DNA of 64,000 nt, from the NCBI GenBank assembly GCA_039725955.1, contig CP091033.1, forward strand, positions 248,001 through 312,000, read 5' to 3'. Every line of letters starts with the position of its first letter. The first letter of the stretch is position 1. Shown here one piece after another: positions 36,386 through 45,258 of this stretch. The notes under the pieces are model-generated. The model had not been told where the DNA came from. It was given only the letters and a program-made list of their open reading frames with translations, and ran no database searches. This DNA is from Sinorhizobium sp. B11 (GTDB lineage: Bacteria; Pseudomonadota; Alphaproteobacteria; Rhizobiales; Rhizobiaceae). The position numbers and the translations under genes are program-made.

Positions 36386-37321
36386 ATGACGGATGCCGAT
36401 GATACACTTGCCGTGCGGGCCGCCTGGCTTCATTACGCCGGCGGATTGACACAGTCCGACGTTGCCCGGCGCCTCGGCATACCCTCGGTCAAGGCGCATC
36501 GGCTCATCGCGCGGGCCGTTGCCGATGGTGTCGTCAAGGTCACGATCGACGGCGATATCGTCGAATGCGTCGAACTGGAGGCACGCCTCGCCGAACGCTT
36601 CGGACTGCAATATTGCGAGGTAGCACCTGATCTTGGCGAAGAGGGCTTGCCGCTGCGCGCGCTCGGTCACGCGGGAGCCGGCTATCTGAAGCGCGAGATC
36701 GAACACGGTGATCACGCAGTCATTGGCCTTGGCCACGGCCGCACGCTTTCGGCTGCCGTTCAGTATATGCCGCGGACAAATGCCAAGGACATACGCTTCG
36801 TTTCCCTGCTTGGCGGTCTCACGCGAAATTACGGTGCCAATCCCTACGACGTCATGCACCGTATCGCGGAAAAGACCGGCACGCATGCCTATGTCATGCC
36901 GGTTCCCTTCTTCGCCAATACCGCCGAGGACCGAGAGGTGCTGAGGGCACAGCGTGGTGTCAAGGAAGTATTCGATCTCGCCAATGACGCTGACCTGAAG
37001 CTCGTCGGCCTGGGTACGGTGGACGCCGAGGCCCAGCTGGTGCTCTCTGGCCTGGTCGAACCGGGCGAGATCGAAGATATCGCTGCCGCGGGCGGCGTCG
37101 GTGAAATACTCGGTCACTTTTTCAACGCAGACGGCCAAATCCTCGATACAGCACTGACCGGGCGTACCCTTTCGGCATCTTTTCCGACAACGATGAAGGA
37201 ACGCCTCGTGGCCCTGGCGGGCGGACAGGCCAAGGTGGCGGCGATACGGGCGATCCTGCGCAGCCGACGCCTGCATGGGTTGATTACGGACGAACGGACC
37301 GCGCGAGCCCTCCTTGCCTGA
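36386..37321 (+). CDS. eryD: SorC-family regulator of erythritol genes
   Basis: 311 aa. A short HTH (about 8-45, AAWLHYAGGLTQSDVARRLGIPSVKAHRLIARAV) is followed by the sugar-binding domain of SorC/DeoR-type regulators (IGLGHGRTLSAAVQYMPR, VGLGTVDAEAQLVLSG, GEILGHFFNADGQILD). EryD represses the ery operon in Brucella and rhizobia, with erythritol relieving repression. It is fourth in eryABCD, 69 nt after eryC. AAGGG precedes the ATG. Confidence 0.85.
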   Translation: MTDADDTLAVRAAWLHYAGGLTQSDVARRLGIPSVKAHRLIARAVADGVVKVTIDGDIVECVELEARLAERFGLQYCEVAPDLGEEGLPLRALGHAGAGYLKREIEHGDHAVIGLGHGRTLSAAVQYMPRTNAKDIRFVSLLGGLTRNYGANPYDVMHRIAEKTGTHAYVMPVPFFANTAEDREVLRAQRGVKEVFDLANDADLKLVGLGTVDAEAQLVLSGLVEPGEIEDIAAAGGVGEILGHFFNADGQILDTALTGRTLSASFPTTMKERLVALAGGQAKVAAIRAILRSRRLHGLITDERTARALLA

Positions 37322-37348
37322 CGTCTGGTAACGAACATTTGTCACATA

Positions 37349-37385
37349 ATAACATTTTGAATTGTTGATTTTCACAATTTTTGTG
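37349..37385. promoter_or_regulatory. Candidate operator region before eryR
   Basis: Within 40 nt there are ATAACA (reverse of TGTTAT, 37349-37354), an inverted repeat AATTGT-N8-ACAATT (37360-37379) and a perfect CACAA-TTT-TTGTG (37373-37385). The TGTTAT hexamer is shared with the eryE/eryA control region. EryR or EryD may bind here; which one is unknown. Confidence 0.5.
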
Positions 37386-37415
37386 TTACTTTGTTGGTAA
37401 TCAGGATTGAGAAGA

Positions 37416-38192
37416 ATGAAACGGGAAGAACGCCAGCAGCTGATCGTCAATCTGCTTGTCGAGGGCAAGACCGTCGAAGTGGATGATCTTGCTGAACGTT
37501 TTTCCGTTTCGAAGATGACCATTCACCGCGATCTCGACGACCTCGAGCAGGCGGGTGTCCTGCGTAAGGTACGCGGTGGCGCGACGATCGATGCCGGAAC
37601 GCAATTCGAGAGTGATTTTCGCATTCGCGAGCGTCAGGGCGGGGAAGCCAAGGTTGCGATGGCGCAGGAAGCGCTGGCCATTGTCGAACCGGGCATGACG
37701 GTCATGGTCAATGACGGATCGATGGCTGCGGTTCTCGGCGAGATGCTGTTGCGTAAGCGACCGCTGACGGTGATTACCAACAATGCGGCGATCATGGAAC
37801 GGCTGAAGGGCGAGAACGGTATCACCCTGATTGCACTCGGCGGCATCTATTCCGCGAAGTTCAACGCCTATCTCGGCGTCGTTACGGAGGAATCGCTGTC
37901 TCGTCTGAGGGCTGATATCGCATTCATTTCGACGCCCGCGGTCAGCGGCAGGCTCGCCTATCACATGGACGACAATGTCGTTCGCGCCAAGCGGGCGATG
38001 ATCGCGTCTTCGACCAGGAGCTGCCTCCTGGTCAACCACCAGCGGATCGGCCACACGGCGCTGCATGTTATGGCGGATCTGACTGATTTCGACACTGTTA
38101 TCACCGACAGCGCGCCATCGGCCGCTGTTCTCGACGAATTCGATCGGGTGGGTATCAAGCTCACCATCGCACCAGCGCAGGATCAGGCATGA
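37416..38192 (+). CDS. eryR: DeoR-family regulator of the tpiA2-rpiB operon
   Basis: 258 aa. DeoR HTH at about 3-55 (REERQQLIVNLLVEGKTVEVDDLAERFSVSKMTIHRDLDDLEQAGVLRKVRGGA) and a sugar-phosphate-binding domain (VMVNDGSMAAVLGEMLL, ADIAFISTPAVSGRLAYH, SCLLVNHQRIGHTALHVMADLTDFD). ATG 37416 is preferred over an in-frame TTG at 37407 because it leaves AGGA at suitable spacing. Its end overlaps eryH by 4 nt. The order eryR-tpiA2-rpiB next to eryABCD is the rhizobial arrangement. Confidence 0.8.
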   Translation: MKREERQQLIVNLLVEGKTVEVDDLAERFSVSKMTIHRDLDDLEQAGVLRKVRGGATIDAGTQFESDFRIRERQGGEAKVAMAQEALAIVEPGMTVMVNDGSMAAVLGEMLLRKRPLTVITNNAAIMERLKGENGITLIALGGIYSAKFNAYLGVVTEESLSRLRADIAFISTPAVSGRLAYHMDDNVVRAKRAMIASSTRSCLLVNHQRIGHTALHVMADLTDFDTVITDSAPSAAVLDEFDRVGIKLTIAPAQDQA

Positions 38193-38974
38193 CGGAGAAA
38201 CCACGCTTCTGGATTGGCACCAGCTGGAAGATGAACAAGACGCTCGCCGAGGCCGAGCATTTTGCCCGCGGCCTCGAGGCGGCCGATGCTATGCGCGATC
38301 CTATCATCCAGCGCTTTGTGATCCCGCCGTTTACCGCTGTGCGGGAGGTCAAGCGCATGCTTGCGAAGACCTCCGTCAAGGTCGGTGCGCAGAACATGCA
38401 TTGGGCGGACCAGGGCGCCTGGACGGGCGAAATCTCCCCCTTGATGCTGAAGGATTGCGATCTCGATATCGTCGAGCTCGGGCATTCGGAGCGGCGGGAG
38501 TTTTTCGGAGAGACGAACGAGACTGTCGGGCTGAAGACCGAGGCGGCGGTTCGCCACGGCCTGATCCCGCTGATCTGTATCGGCGAAACACTTGCCGACC
38601 GGGAGAGCGGAAAAGCCGCGGAAATTCTCGCAGTCCAGGTTCGCGGGGCCTTGTCGAAGCTGTCCGGCGAACAGAAATCGGCGGAAATCCTGCTTGCCTA
38701 CGAGCCTGTCTGGGCGATCGGCGAAAGAGGCATCCCGGCAACGGCCGACTATGCCGATGCCCGCCAGGCCGAGATCATTGCGGTTGCTGAAGCCGTACTT
38801 GGGCGAAAAATCCCCTGCCTCTACGGCGGGTCGGTCAATCCGCAGAACTGCGAGGAACTGATTTCGAGCCCGCATATCGACGGACTCTTCATCGGCCGTT
38901 CCGCCTGGAACGTCGAGGGCTATCTCGACATCCTCGCGAAATGTGCCACCAAACTCCAAGGAGAAAAAAGATGA
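38189..38974 (+). CDS. eryH: Triose-phosphate-isomerase-like erythrulose 4-phosphate isomerase
   Basis: 261 aa TIM homologue (TpiA2/TpiB). K14 in TSWKMN, H99 in ELGHSERR and E172 in [12 protein letters not shown] match the catalytic Lys, His and Glu. The phosphate-binding [13 protein letters not shown] is present. Compared with housekeeping TIM (GNWKMN) the first motif reads GTSWKMN. In Brucella EryH isomerises L-erythrulose 4-phosphate (L-3-tetrulose-type) to D-erythrulose 4-phosphate. It overlaps eryR and eryI by 4 nt each. Confidence 0.85.
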   Translation: MTEKPRFWIGTSWKMNKTLAEAEHFARGLEAADAMRDPIIQRFVIPPFTAVREVKRMLAKTSVKVGAQNMHWADQGAWTGEISPLMLKDCDLDIVELGHSERREFFGETNETVGLKTEAAVRHGLIPLICIGETLADRESGKAAEILAVQVRGALSKLSGEQKSAEILLAYEPVWAIGERGIPATADYADARQAEIIAVAEAVLGRKIPCLYGGSVNPQNCEELISSPHIDGLFIGRSAWNVEGYLDILAKCATKLQGEKR

Positions 38975-39426
38975 AGCTTGCAATTGCTGGAGACAGTGCC
39001 GGCGAAGGTCTCGCCAAGGTGCTTGCCGAACACCTCAAGGATCGGTTCGATGTCCATGAAGTGTCGCGCATCAACGACGGGCTCGATCCGTTCTATGCCA
39101 ACCTTTCGGATCGCGTTGCCTCGGGCGTGATCGACGGCACCTATGACAAGGCAATCCTGATCTGCGGCACCGGCATCGGCGTCTGCATTTCGGCCAACAA
39201 GGTGCCTGGCATCCGCGCTGCATTGACGCACGACACCTATTCGGCCGAGCGTGCCGCCCTTTCCAACAACGCGCAGATCATCACGATGGGCGCGCGTGTC
39301 ATTGGGCCGGAGCTCGCGAAGTCGATCGCCGACGCGTTCCTCGCCCAGACATTCGACCAGAACGGCCGTTCGGCCGGCAATGTCTCCGCGATCGATGAGC
39401 TCGACGCAAAATACAGCGCGCGTTGA
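38971..39426 (+). CDS. eryI: RpiB-type erythrose 4-phosphate isomerase
   Basis: 151 aa, ribose-5-phosphate isomerase B fold. C65 in [22 protein letters not shown] is the usual acid/base residue, and H87-D88 follow. EryI turns D-erythrulose 4-phosphate into D-erythrose 4-phosphate, which enters the pentose phosphate pool. ATG 38971 is chosen since AAGGAG (38958-38963) is 7 nt ahead; an in-frame ATG at 38941 lies within eryH. Confidence 0.85.
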   Translation: MKLAIAGDSAGEGLAKVLAEHLKDRFDVHEVSRINDGLDPFYANLSDRVASGVIDGTYDKAILICGTGIGVCISANKVPGIRAALTHDTYSAERAALSNNAQIITMGARVIGPELAKSIADAFLAQTFDQNGRSAGNVSAIDELDAKYSAR

Positions 39427-39439
39427 AAGCGTGGGGCAA

Positions 39440-39462
39440 GCGACCGGCTTCCCGCCGGTCGC
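39440..39462 (+). terminator. Terminator of the eryR-eryH-eryI operon
   Basis: Perfect 9-bp stem (GCGACCGGC / GCCGGTCGC) with loop TTCCC, 13 nt after the eryI stop, with CTTTTCC a little downstream. Confidence 0.65.
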
Positions 39463-39559
39463 TGTGAGCCCTTTTCCTGTTGGAATCTCCACCTCAGGCG
39501 AACCCTTCGCCGAGCTCCGCGGCGTCGCCCGACCCAAAGTCGCTCGGCGATAAGCGCGG

Positions 39560-40246
39560 CTAAACCGGTTTCTCATGAATGATGGCATGTCTAAACGCGT
39601 CGCAGATGACGCGATGACCGGCATCATTGGGGTGCGTTAGATCGGGCGACGCCAGTGCGCCATCGCCGCATGCTTTCATCCGTTCGTAAACAGGCGCATA
39701 GAAGATGCGAAAAGCCTGCGCCAGCTCCCGCACGGCACGGACATAGACTTCAAAGCCCTGGCGTGTCTGGCCGGTAAAGCCGGCGCTTCCAACTGAGAAA
39801 CCGCTGTCGGGAATATAGGGCGGACTGCCGATCGCAAGTCTTTCCGCATGGCCCGCTTCGATCAGTCTCTCTAGCATATTCGCATAGTCACGACTGAAGC
39901 TCTTCGCGTTCATGCTGTCAGGCGCAGCCATGTAGCGGGCGTCGTTATAGCCGTAGAGGATGAGGATCGCGTCGCTATGCGGGGCATCGAGCAGGGCGCC
40001 GGCATACCTGCTGACGCCGTTGTCTGCTCGGGCTCTACCGTCGGCAAGCGGTGATGCCTGCAGCACCGTCCCTGGGATCGCATGATTGCGGAGCGTCAAT
40101 GCGCTTAGCTCGGCCGCAAACAGCGCCGGCCAGGCCAGATGCCGATGGCTGGCATTGAACCCGGCGCTGATGCTGTCGCCGAACACGCGGATTCCGGAAA
40201 ATCCAAGCGATTTCAAATGCCCCGCAAACGTCATCGATCGACTCAC
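39560..40246 (-). CDS. SGNH/GDSL-type hydrolase
   Basis: 228 aa without a signal peptide. The nucleophile is S25 in RVFGDSISAG; N in ILYGYNDARY and the C-terminal D202-x-x-H205 (DLTHPNDAGH) complete the SGNH set. These enzymes remove acyl groups, such as acetyl esters on sugars or lipids. It is divergent from the LacI gene at 40341 and shares its operator region, so it may deacetylate the sugar handled by that module. The start is GTG 40246 or ATG 40234. Confidence 0.8.
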   Translation of the reverse strand: MSRSMTFAGHLKSLGFSGIRVFGDSISAGFNASHRHLAWPALFAAELSALTLRNHAIPGTVLQASPLADGRARADNGVSRYAGALLDAPHSDAILILYGYNDARYMAAPDSMNAKSFSRDYANMLERLIEAGHAERLAIGSPPYIPDSGFSVGSAGFTGQTRQGFEVYVRAVRELAQAFRIFYAPVYERMKACGDGALASPDLTHPNDAGHRVICDAFRHAIIHEKPV

Positions 40247-40256
40247 ATTTTCGCGC

Positions 40257-40286
40257 TTGACAGCAATCAGTCAAATCCTGTTTATA
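40257..40286 (+). promoter_or_regulatory. Candidate promoter for the LacI/FAD/importer operon
   Basis: TTGACA (40257-40262), 18-nt spacer, TTTATA (40281-40286). The operator begins 2 nt later, so a bound repressor would cover the transcription start. Confidence 0.55.
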
Positions 40287-40287
40287 C

Positions 40288-40312
40288 GTATTAGCTGCTA
40301 ATACGCATTAGC
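40288..40312. promoter_or_regulatory. Tripartite LacI-type operator
   Basis: Three copies of one half-site, ATTAGC (40290-40295), GCTAAT (40297-40302), ATTAGC (40307-40312), form two overlapping palindromes: GTATTAGC-T-GCTAATAC (40288-40304) and GCTAAT-ACGC-ATTAGC (40297-40312). It lies between the SGNH gene and the LacI gene. Confidence 0.7.
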
Positions 40313-40340
40313 AGTCAAGAGGAGATATGGAGGATGCAGC

Positions 40341-41372
40341 GTGGCGGGCACTAAGCGCTTGACTCAGCACGATATTGCGAAATTGGCGGGCGTTAGCCAG
40401 GCAACCGTTTCGCTTGTGCTGAACGGTGCGCCGACAGCCCTGGCGCGTATTCCCCAAGAGACCCGTGAGCGCGTCCAGCAGGTCATCCGCACGACAGGCT
40501 ATGTGGCCGATCCGATCGCACGGCGGATGGCCAAGGGTCTCAATCGCATTCTCGGCGTCTTCACCTACGAGCCCGCCTTTCCGAGCGAGCAGGCGGACTT
40601 TTTTGCGCCCTTCCTGCTCGGTATCGAGGAAGAGGCGCAGGCGCAGAATTATGACCTGCTGCTATTGACCGGCGCCGGCGTCGGCCGTGAGCGCAAGATG
40701 TTTGCCGATGGCAATCGGCTGCGGATCGCTGACGGCTGCCTTGTCCTCGGTCGTGAATTTGATCGGGCTGAGCTGAAACGGCTTGTAACCGGTGATTATC
40801 CATTCGTGGCGATCGGCCGACGTGAGGACGCAGGCGGACCCGTTCCTTACGTCGGCGGCGACTATGCCAGTGCCACGCGGGCGCTGGTCGAAAAGGCACG
40901 CTCTCTCGGCCATGGCCGGCTGGCCTTCATTGGTCCGAGCGGATCGGCTGAGTCCGTCGTCGACCGCTGGCGCGGTTTTTCGGACGCGACCACCGGAAAT
41001 GCGGAAGTGGTTTTGCATGTTGACGAGGTCGGCGGGGGTGCTGCCGAAACACTTGATGCGATCGTAGAGAGCGGCGCGAGCGCGGTCTTTTTCGTCGAAT
41101 TGGCCGACGCGGTACGTGTCGAAGCAGCCGCGCGCGAACGCGGCCTGTCCATTCCGGACGACTTCTCGGTCGTGGTGCTCGGCAGTCATGTGCGCGCCGA
41201 GCGCAGCCATGTGCAGTTCACCTCCTTCAATATTCCTCGCGAGGAAATGGGGCGTCAGGCGACCGCGATGCTGGTGCGCCGCATCGAGGATGCCTCTCCC
41301 GTCGAACAAATTCTTCTGACCTGCGAACCGGTCGAGGGGCAAACCCTCGGACCAGCCAAGAAACGGACCTGA
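40341..41372 (+). CDS. LacI-family transcriptional regulator
   Basis: 343 aa. HTH at about 8-30 (TQHDIAKLAGVSQATVSLVLNG), hinge (VADPIARRMAKG) and a sensor domain (ILGVFTYEPAFPSEQADFFAPFLLGIEEEA). The start is GTG 40341, with GGAGG at 40329-40333. A three-half-site palindrome lies directly upstream. The next gene starts only a few nt after its stop, so the regulator is the first gene of the operon it controls. Ligand unknown. Confidence 0.85.
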   Translation: MAGTKRLTQHDIAKLAGVSQATVSLVLNGAPTALARIPQETRERVQQVIRTTGYVADPIARRMAKGLNRILGVFTYEPAFPSEQADFFAPFLLGIEEEAQAQNYDLLLLTGAGVGRERKMFADGNRLRIADGCLVLGREFDRAELKRLVTGDYPFVAIGRREDAGGPVPYVGGDYASATRALVEKARSLGHGRLAFIGPSGSAESVVDRWRGFSDATTGNAEVVLHVDEVGGGAAETLDAIVESGASAVFFVELADAVRVEAAARERGLSIPDDFSVVVLGSHVRAERSHVQFTSFNIPREEMGRQATAMLVRRIEDASPVEQILLTCEPVEGQTLGPAKKRT

Positions 41373-41385
41373 GAGCGTGACAGAC

Positions 41386-43002
41386 ATGGCGGCAAAAGAG
41401 ATGCGAGCGGATATTCTGGTGGTGGGCGGCGGCCTCGGCGGCGTGGCGGCGGCAGTTGGCGCCTGCCGGGCCGGCAAGAGCGTCATCATGACCGAGGAAT
41501 TCGATTGGATCGGTGGCCAGCTGACCAGTCAGGCCGTGCCATCAGACGAACATACCTGGGTCGAACAATTCGGTATAACCCGCTCCTACCGCAAGCTGCG
41601 CAACGGCGTGCGGCAATATTATCGCGACAATTATCCGCTGACCGAGGGCGCCCGCGCCTGGGGTGATCTCAATCCCGGCGGCGGCTGGGTGAGCCGCATC
41701 TGTGCTGAGCCACGCGTCAGCCTTGCAGTCATGGAAGCGATGCTGATGCCCTATCGCGGCGCCGGTCGTCTCCGGGTGCTGCAGCCCTACCGTCCCGTCG
41801 CTGCCGATGTCGAGGGTGACAGCGTGCGCTCGATTACCGTGCGCCACCGCGATAGCGAACGCAAGATCGTCATCTCGGCCGACTATATCCTTGACGCTAC
41901 CGAGCTCGGCGACCTGTTGCCAATGACCGGTACGGACTATGTCAAAGGTTTCGAGGCGCAATCCGACACCGGCGAGCCAAGTGCGCCGTCGCAGCCGCAG
42001 CCGGACAATGTCCAGGCCGTGTCGATCTGCTTTGCAGTCGATTGCGTCGACGGCGACCAGACGATCGACAAGCCGGAGAATTACGACTACTGGCGCAAGT
42101 ACCAGCCGCATTTCTGGGGCGGCCCGCTGCTTGGCTTTACCGCGCCGCATCCGCGTACGCTGGAATCCACTACCCGCAGCTTCACGCCCAATGTCGACGA
42201 CAATCCGCTGCTCGTCGATGCCGATCAGCGCAAAGGCGGCGGCGACGAGAATCTCTGGCTCTTCCGCCGCATTGCTGCACGGCGCAATTTTGAGCCCGGT
42301 TTCTACCAGTCCGACATCTGCTTCGTGAACTGGCCGATGATCGATTACATGGACGGCACGATCATCGACGTGTCCGAAGAGGACAAGGCACGGCATCTGA
42401 AATCGGCGGCCGATCTTTCCTATTCGGTCTTCTATTGGCTGCAGACGGAGGCGCCGCGTATCGATGGCGGCCAGGGCTATCAGGGCCTGCGGCTGCGTGG
42501 GGACATCACCGGCACCGAACACGGCCTTGCGATGGCCCCCTATATCCGCGAGAGCCGCCGTATCAAGCCGATCACCCGTATCACCGAACAGGATCTCTCC
42601 TATGCGGTGCGCGGTGACAAGGGCGCGGTCAACTATCGCGACAGCGTCGGCATCGGCATGTACCGCATCGACCTGCACCCCTCGACCGGCGGCGACAACT
42701 ATATCGACGTGCCGTCCTGCCCCTTCGAGATTCCGCTCGGCGCCCTGCTGCCACAGCGCATGACGAACCTGATCGCGGCCGGCAAGAATATCGGCACGAC
42801 CCATATCACCAACGGCTGTTACCGCCTGCATCCCGTCGAATGGAACATAGGCGAAGCGGCCGGCATGCTCGCGGCTCACTGCCTCGACAAGGGGCTGAAG
42901 CCTCATCAGGTCCAGGAAAATGACGCGCATCTCCACGATTTCCAGAGGGAAATCGTCCGGGAAGGTATCGAGATTCGCTGGCCGGTCGTCGCAGCCTACT
43001 GA
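41386..43002 (+). CDS. FAD-dependent oxidoreductase of sugar catabolism (PF12831-like)
   Basis: 538 aa. The N-terminal Rossmann motif ILVVGGGLGGVAAAVGACRAG binds FAD. EEFDWIGGQLTSQAVPSDEH, DATELGDLLPMTGTDYV and ITNGCYRLHPVEWNIGEAAGMLA are seen in the FAD_oxidored group, members of which occur in sugar-use operons of soil bacteria without an agreed reaction. It is followed by a family-1 sugar importer. A role in oxidising a sugar or sugar lactone is likely. GTG 41377 is another possible start. Confidence 0.75.
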   Translation: MAAKEMRADILVVGGGLGGVAAAVGACRAGKSVIMTEEFDWIGGQLTSQAVPSDEHTWVEQFGITRSYRKLRNGVRQYYRDNYPLTEGARAWGDLNPGGGWVSRICAEPRVSLAVMEAMLMPYRGAGRLRVLQPYRPVAADVEGDSVRSITVRHRDSERKIVISADYILDATELGDLLPMTGTDYVKGFEAQSDTGEPSAPSQPQPDNVQAVSICFAVDCVDGDQTIDKPENYDYWRKYQPHFWGGPLLGFTAPHPRTLESTTRSFTPNVDDNPLLVDADQRKGGGDENLWLFRRIAARRNFEPGFYQSDICFVNWPMIDYMDGTIIDVSEEDKARHLKSAADLSYSVFYWLQTEAPRIDGGQGYQGLRLRGDITGTEHGLAMAPYIRESRRIKPITRITEQDLSYAVRGDKGAVNYRDSVGIGMYRIDLHPSTGGDNYIDVPSCPFEIPLGALLPQRMTNLIAAGKNIGTTHITNGCYRLHPVEWNIGEAAGMLAAHCLDKGLKPHQVQENDAHLHDFQREIVREGIEIRWPVVAAY

Positions 43003-43042
43003 GCAGCCGTCAGTGCAACCCATCTTTGGAGGAGGAACGGGA

Positions 43043-44314
43043 ATGAACAAGAACAGGACATTGAAATCCGCGCTGGCGGCGCTTGCGCTCACTGTGCCGC
43101 TCGCCTGCAGCGGCATCGCCAGGGCCGACGACGCAGTCAACCTGCGCATGACCATCTGGAGCGCGGCGGAAGCACATCTGAAGCTTTTCAACGAGATTGC
43201 TGCCGGCTTCAAGAAGGACCACCCCAACGTCACGGTGACCTTCGAGTCGCTGCCATTCGACACCTATACGACGGCGCTGACCACCCAGATCGCCGGCGGC
43301 AATGCGCCTGACATGGCCTGGATCTTCGAGACGGCCGCCTATGACTTCGTCAACTCCGGTGCGCTTTATCCGCTCAATGATACATTGAAGGCGACGGCTG
43401 GATACAATCTCGACGAAGTGAGCACGAGCGCCACGGAGCGCTGGCAGAAGGACGGCACGCTCTATGCCTACCCATTCTCCACCTCCCCCTTTGCGGTCTT
43501 CGTCAACAACGACCTGATCAAGGCGGCCGCTGCAAAGACGCCCGCCGAACTGATCGCCGCCGGTGAATGGACATGGGACAACGCGATCGCCACGGCTTCG
43601 GCCGTAGGCCAGAAGGGCAAGGGTGGGCTGATCGTACGTGATTTCAACTATCAGATCTGGCAGAACCTCACATCGATCTGGAACGGTTTTGGTGCGGCCC
43701 CCTGGAGTGCCGACGGCAAGACCTGCACGATGACCGAAAAGCCGATGGTCGATGCGCTCACCTTCATCCATGACGCGATCTTCAACAAGAAAGCGATCCC
43801 CGGTCCTGGCGAAAATGTCGATTTCTTTGCCGGCAATGCGGCCATGACTATCACCCAGATCAGCCGTGCATCGCTGCTTCCGAAGGACAAGCCCTTCTCC
43901 TGGGATCTCGTACCGCTGCCCAAGGGACCTGCCGGCGATTATGCGCTGATCGGCCAGGCCGGTATCGGCGTCATGCAGTCGGGCAAGAATGCCAAGACGG
44001 CCGCTGAATTCGTCGCCTATATGACGAACCCGGAAAACTCGGCCAAGCTCAGCCAGTTCTTCCCCTCGGCCCGCAAGTCGCTGCTCAACGCGGAAGTGCT
44101 GAAAAAGACCAATCCGCTGCTCAGCCAGGAGCAGATCGATAAAGTCGTCATTGCCGGCATTGCGACCGGCAAGGTCATCCCCGGCCATACGGGCTTTGCC
44201 CAGATCCAGCAGACCGTGCGCTCCGGCCTCGACGCCGTCTGGCGCCCGGATGCCGATGTTCCCGGCACGCTCCAGACGATCTGCGGCCAGATCGGCCCGC
44301 TGCTCAAGCGCTAG
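43043..44314 (+). CDS. Sugar ABC importer substrate-binding protein (family 1)
   Basis: 423 aa. Sec signal at about 1-26 (ALTVPLACSGIARA-DD). The mature part has MTIWSAAEAHLKLFNEIAAGFKKDHPNVTVTFESLPFDTYTTALTTQIAGGNAPDMAWI, typical of MalE/UgpB-like proteins. GGAGGAGG (43028-43035) sets the ATG. It binds a mono- or oligosaccharide that is taken up by the following permease pair. Confidence 0.85.
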   Translation: MNKNRTLKSALAALALTVPLACSGIARADDAVNLRMTIWSAAEAHLKLFNEIAAGFKKDHPNVTVTFESLPFDTYTTALTTQIAGGNAPDMAWIFETAAYDFVNSGALYPLNDTLKATAGYNLDEVSTSATERWQKDGTLYAYPFSTSPFAVFVNNDLIKAAAAKTPAELIAAGEWTWDNAIATASAVGQKGKGGLIVRDFNYQIWQNLTSIWNGFGAAPWSADGKTCTMTEKPMVDALTFIHDAIFNKKAIPGPGENVDFFAGNAAMTITQISRASLLPKDKPFSWDLVPLPKGPAGDYALIGQAGIGVMQSGKNAKTAAEFVAYMTNPENSAKLSQFFPSARKSLLNAEVLKKTNPLLSQEQIDKVVIAGIATGKVIPGHTGFAQIQQTVRSGLDAVWRPDADVPGTLQTICGQIGPLLKR

Positions 44315-44325
44315 GGAGACAAGGA

Positions 44326-45258
44326 ATGGCTGTCGCACAGGACAACGCAACACTGGAAGGCCGCTCCTCGTCGCCGTTCTGGACGGTTGCACGGCGCGAC
44401 AGCCTCGCCGGCTTCCTCTTCATCGCGCCGCAACTGATCGGGATCACCATCTTCGTGCTGATCCCGCTTGGTCTGGTCTTCTGGTATTCGCTGCATGAGT
44501 GGAACGTGCTCGCCAATACCTTCACCTATACAGGCACGCAGAACTACCAGATGCTGATGGAAGACCCGAACCTGCTGCAGGTGCTCGGTTCGACCGCCAT
44601 CTTCTCTGCAGGGCTTGTGGTTCTCAACCTGTCGCTGGCCTTGTTGCTGGCGGTACTGTTGAACCAGAAACTCGCGGGCATAACGATCTTCCGGACGCTG
44701 TTCTTTTCGCCTGTTGTCGTGTCGCTCGTGGCCTGGACAATCGTCTGGGGCTTTCTCCTGCAGAAGAATGGCGGCATCAACGGCATGCTGCTGCTGTTTG
44801 GCCTCGAGGGTCCGAACTGGCTGCGCGGCGAGACCACCGCGATGATCTCGGTGATCGTCGTCCAGGTCTTCAAGAATGTCGGCCTCAACATGATCCTGTT
44901 CCTGGCAGCCCTCCAGGGCGTGCCGAACGAGCTCTACGAGGCAGCTCGCATCGATGGTGCTCCGCGCTTCAAGCAGTTCCGCCGCATCACCCTGCCGCTG
45001 ATCAGCCCGACCATCCTGCTGACCTCGATCATCACCATCGTCGGATCGCTGCAGGTCTTTGCCCAGATCGCGGTCCTGACGCAGGGCGGGCCGGGCCTTT
45101 CGACGACCGTGCTCGTCTATTACCTCTACCAGCAGGCCTTCCAGTTCCATTTCTTCGGCTACGGGTCGACGCTGTCGATCCTGCTCTTCCTGATCGTCGC
45201 CGTTCTGACCTTCGCCCAGTGGCAATTGCGCAAGAGGATCGTGTTCTATGAAAGCTGA
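44326..45258 (+). CDS. Sugar ABC importer permease (MalF/UgpA type)
   Basis: 310 aa with six transmembrane segments. It begins with LAGFLFIAPQLIGITIFVLIPLGLVFWYSL, and the EAA loop ELYEAARIDGAPRFKQFRRITLPLISPTI contacts the ATPase. It overlaps the MalG-type gene by 11 nt. Confidence 0.85.
   Translation: MAVAQDNATLEGRSSSPFWTVARRDSLAGFLFIAPQLIGITIFVLIPLGLVFWYSLHEWNVLANTFTYTGTQNYQMLMEDPNLLQVLGSTAIFSAGLVVLNLSLALLLAVLLNQKLAGITIFRTLFFSPVVVSLVAWTIVWGFLLQKNGGINGMLLLFGLEGPNWLRGETTAMISVIVVQVFKNVGLNMILFLAALQGVPNELYEAARIDGAPRFKQFRRITLPLISPTILLTSIITIVGSLQVFAQIAVLTQGGPGLSTTVLVYYLYQQAFQFHFFGYGSTLSILLFLIVAVLTFAQWQLRKRIVFYES

Noticed and set aside
41542..43263. 573-codon minus-strand open frame opposite the FAD oxidoreductase
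   Set aside because: Shadow of a clear plus-strand gene; no domain or ribosome-binding site.
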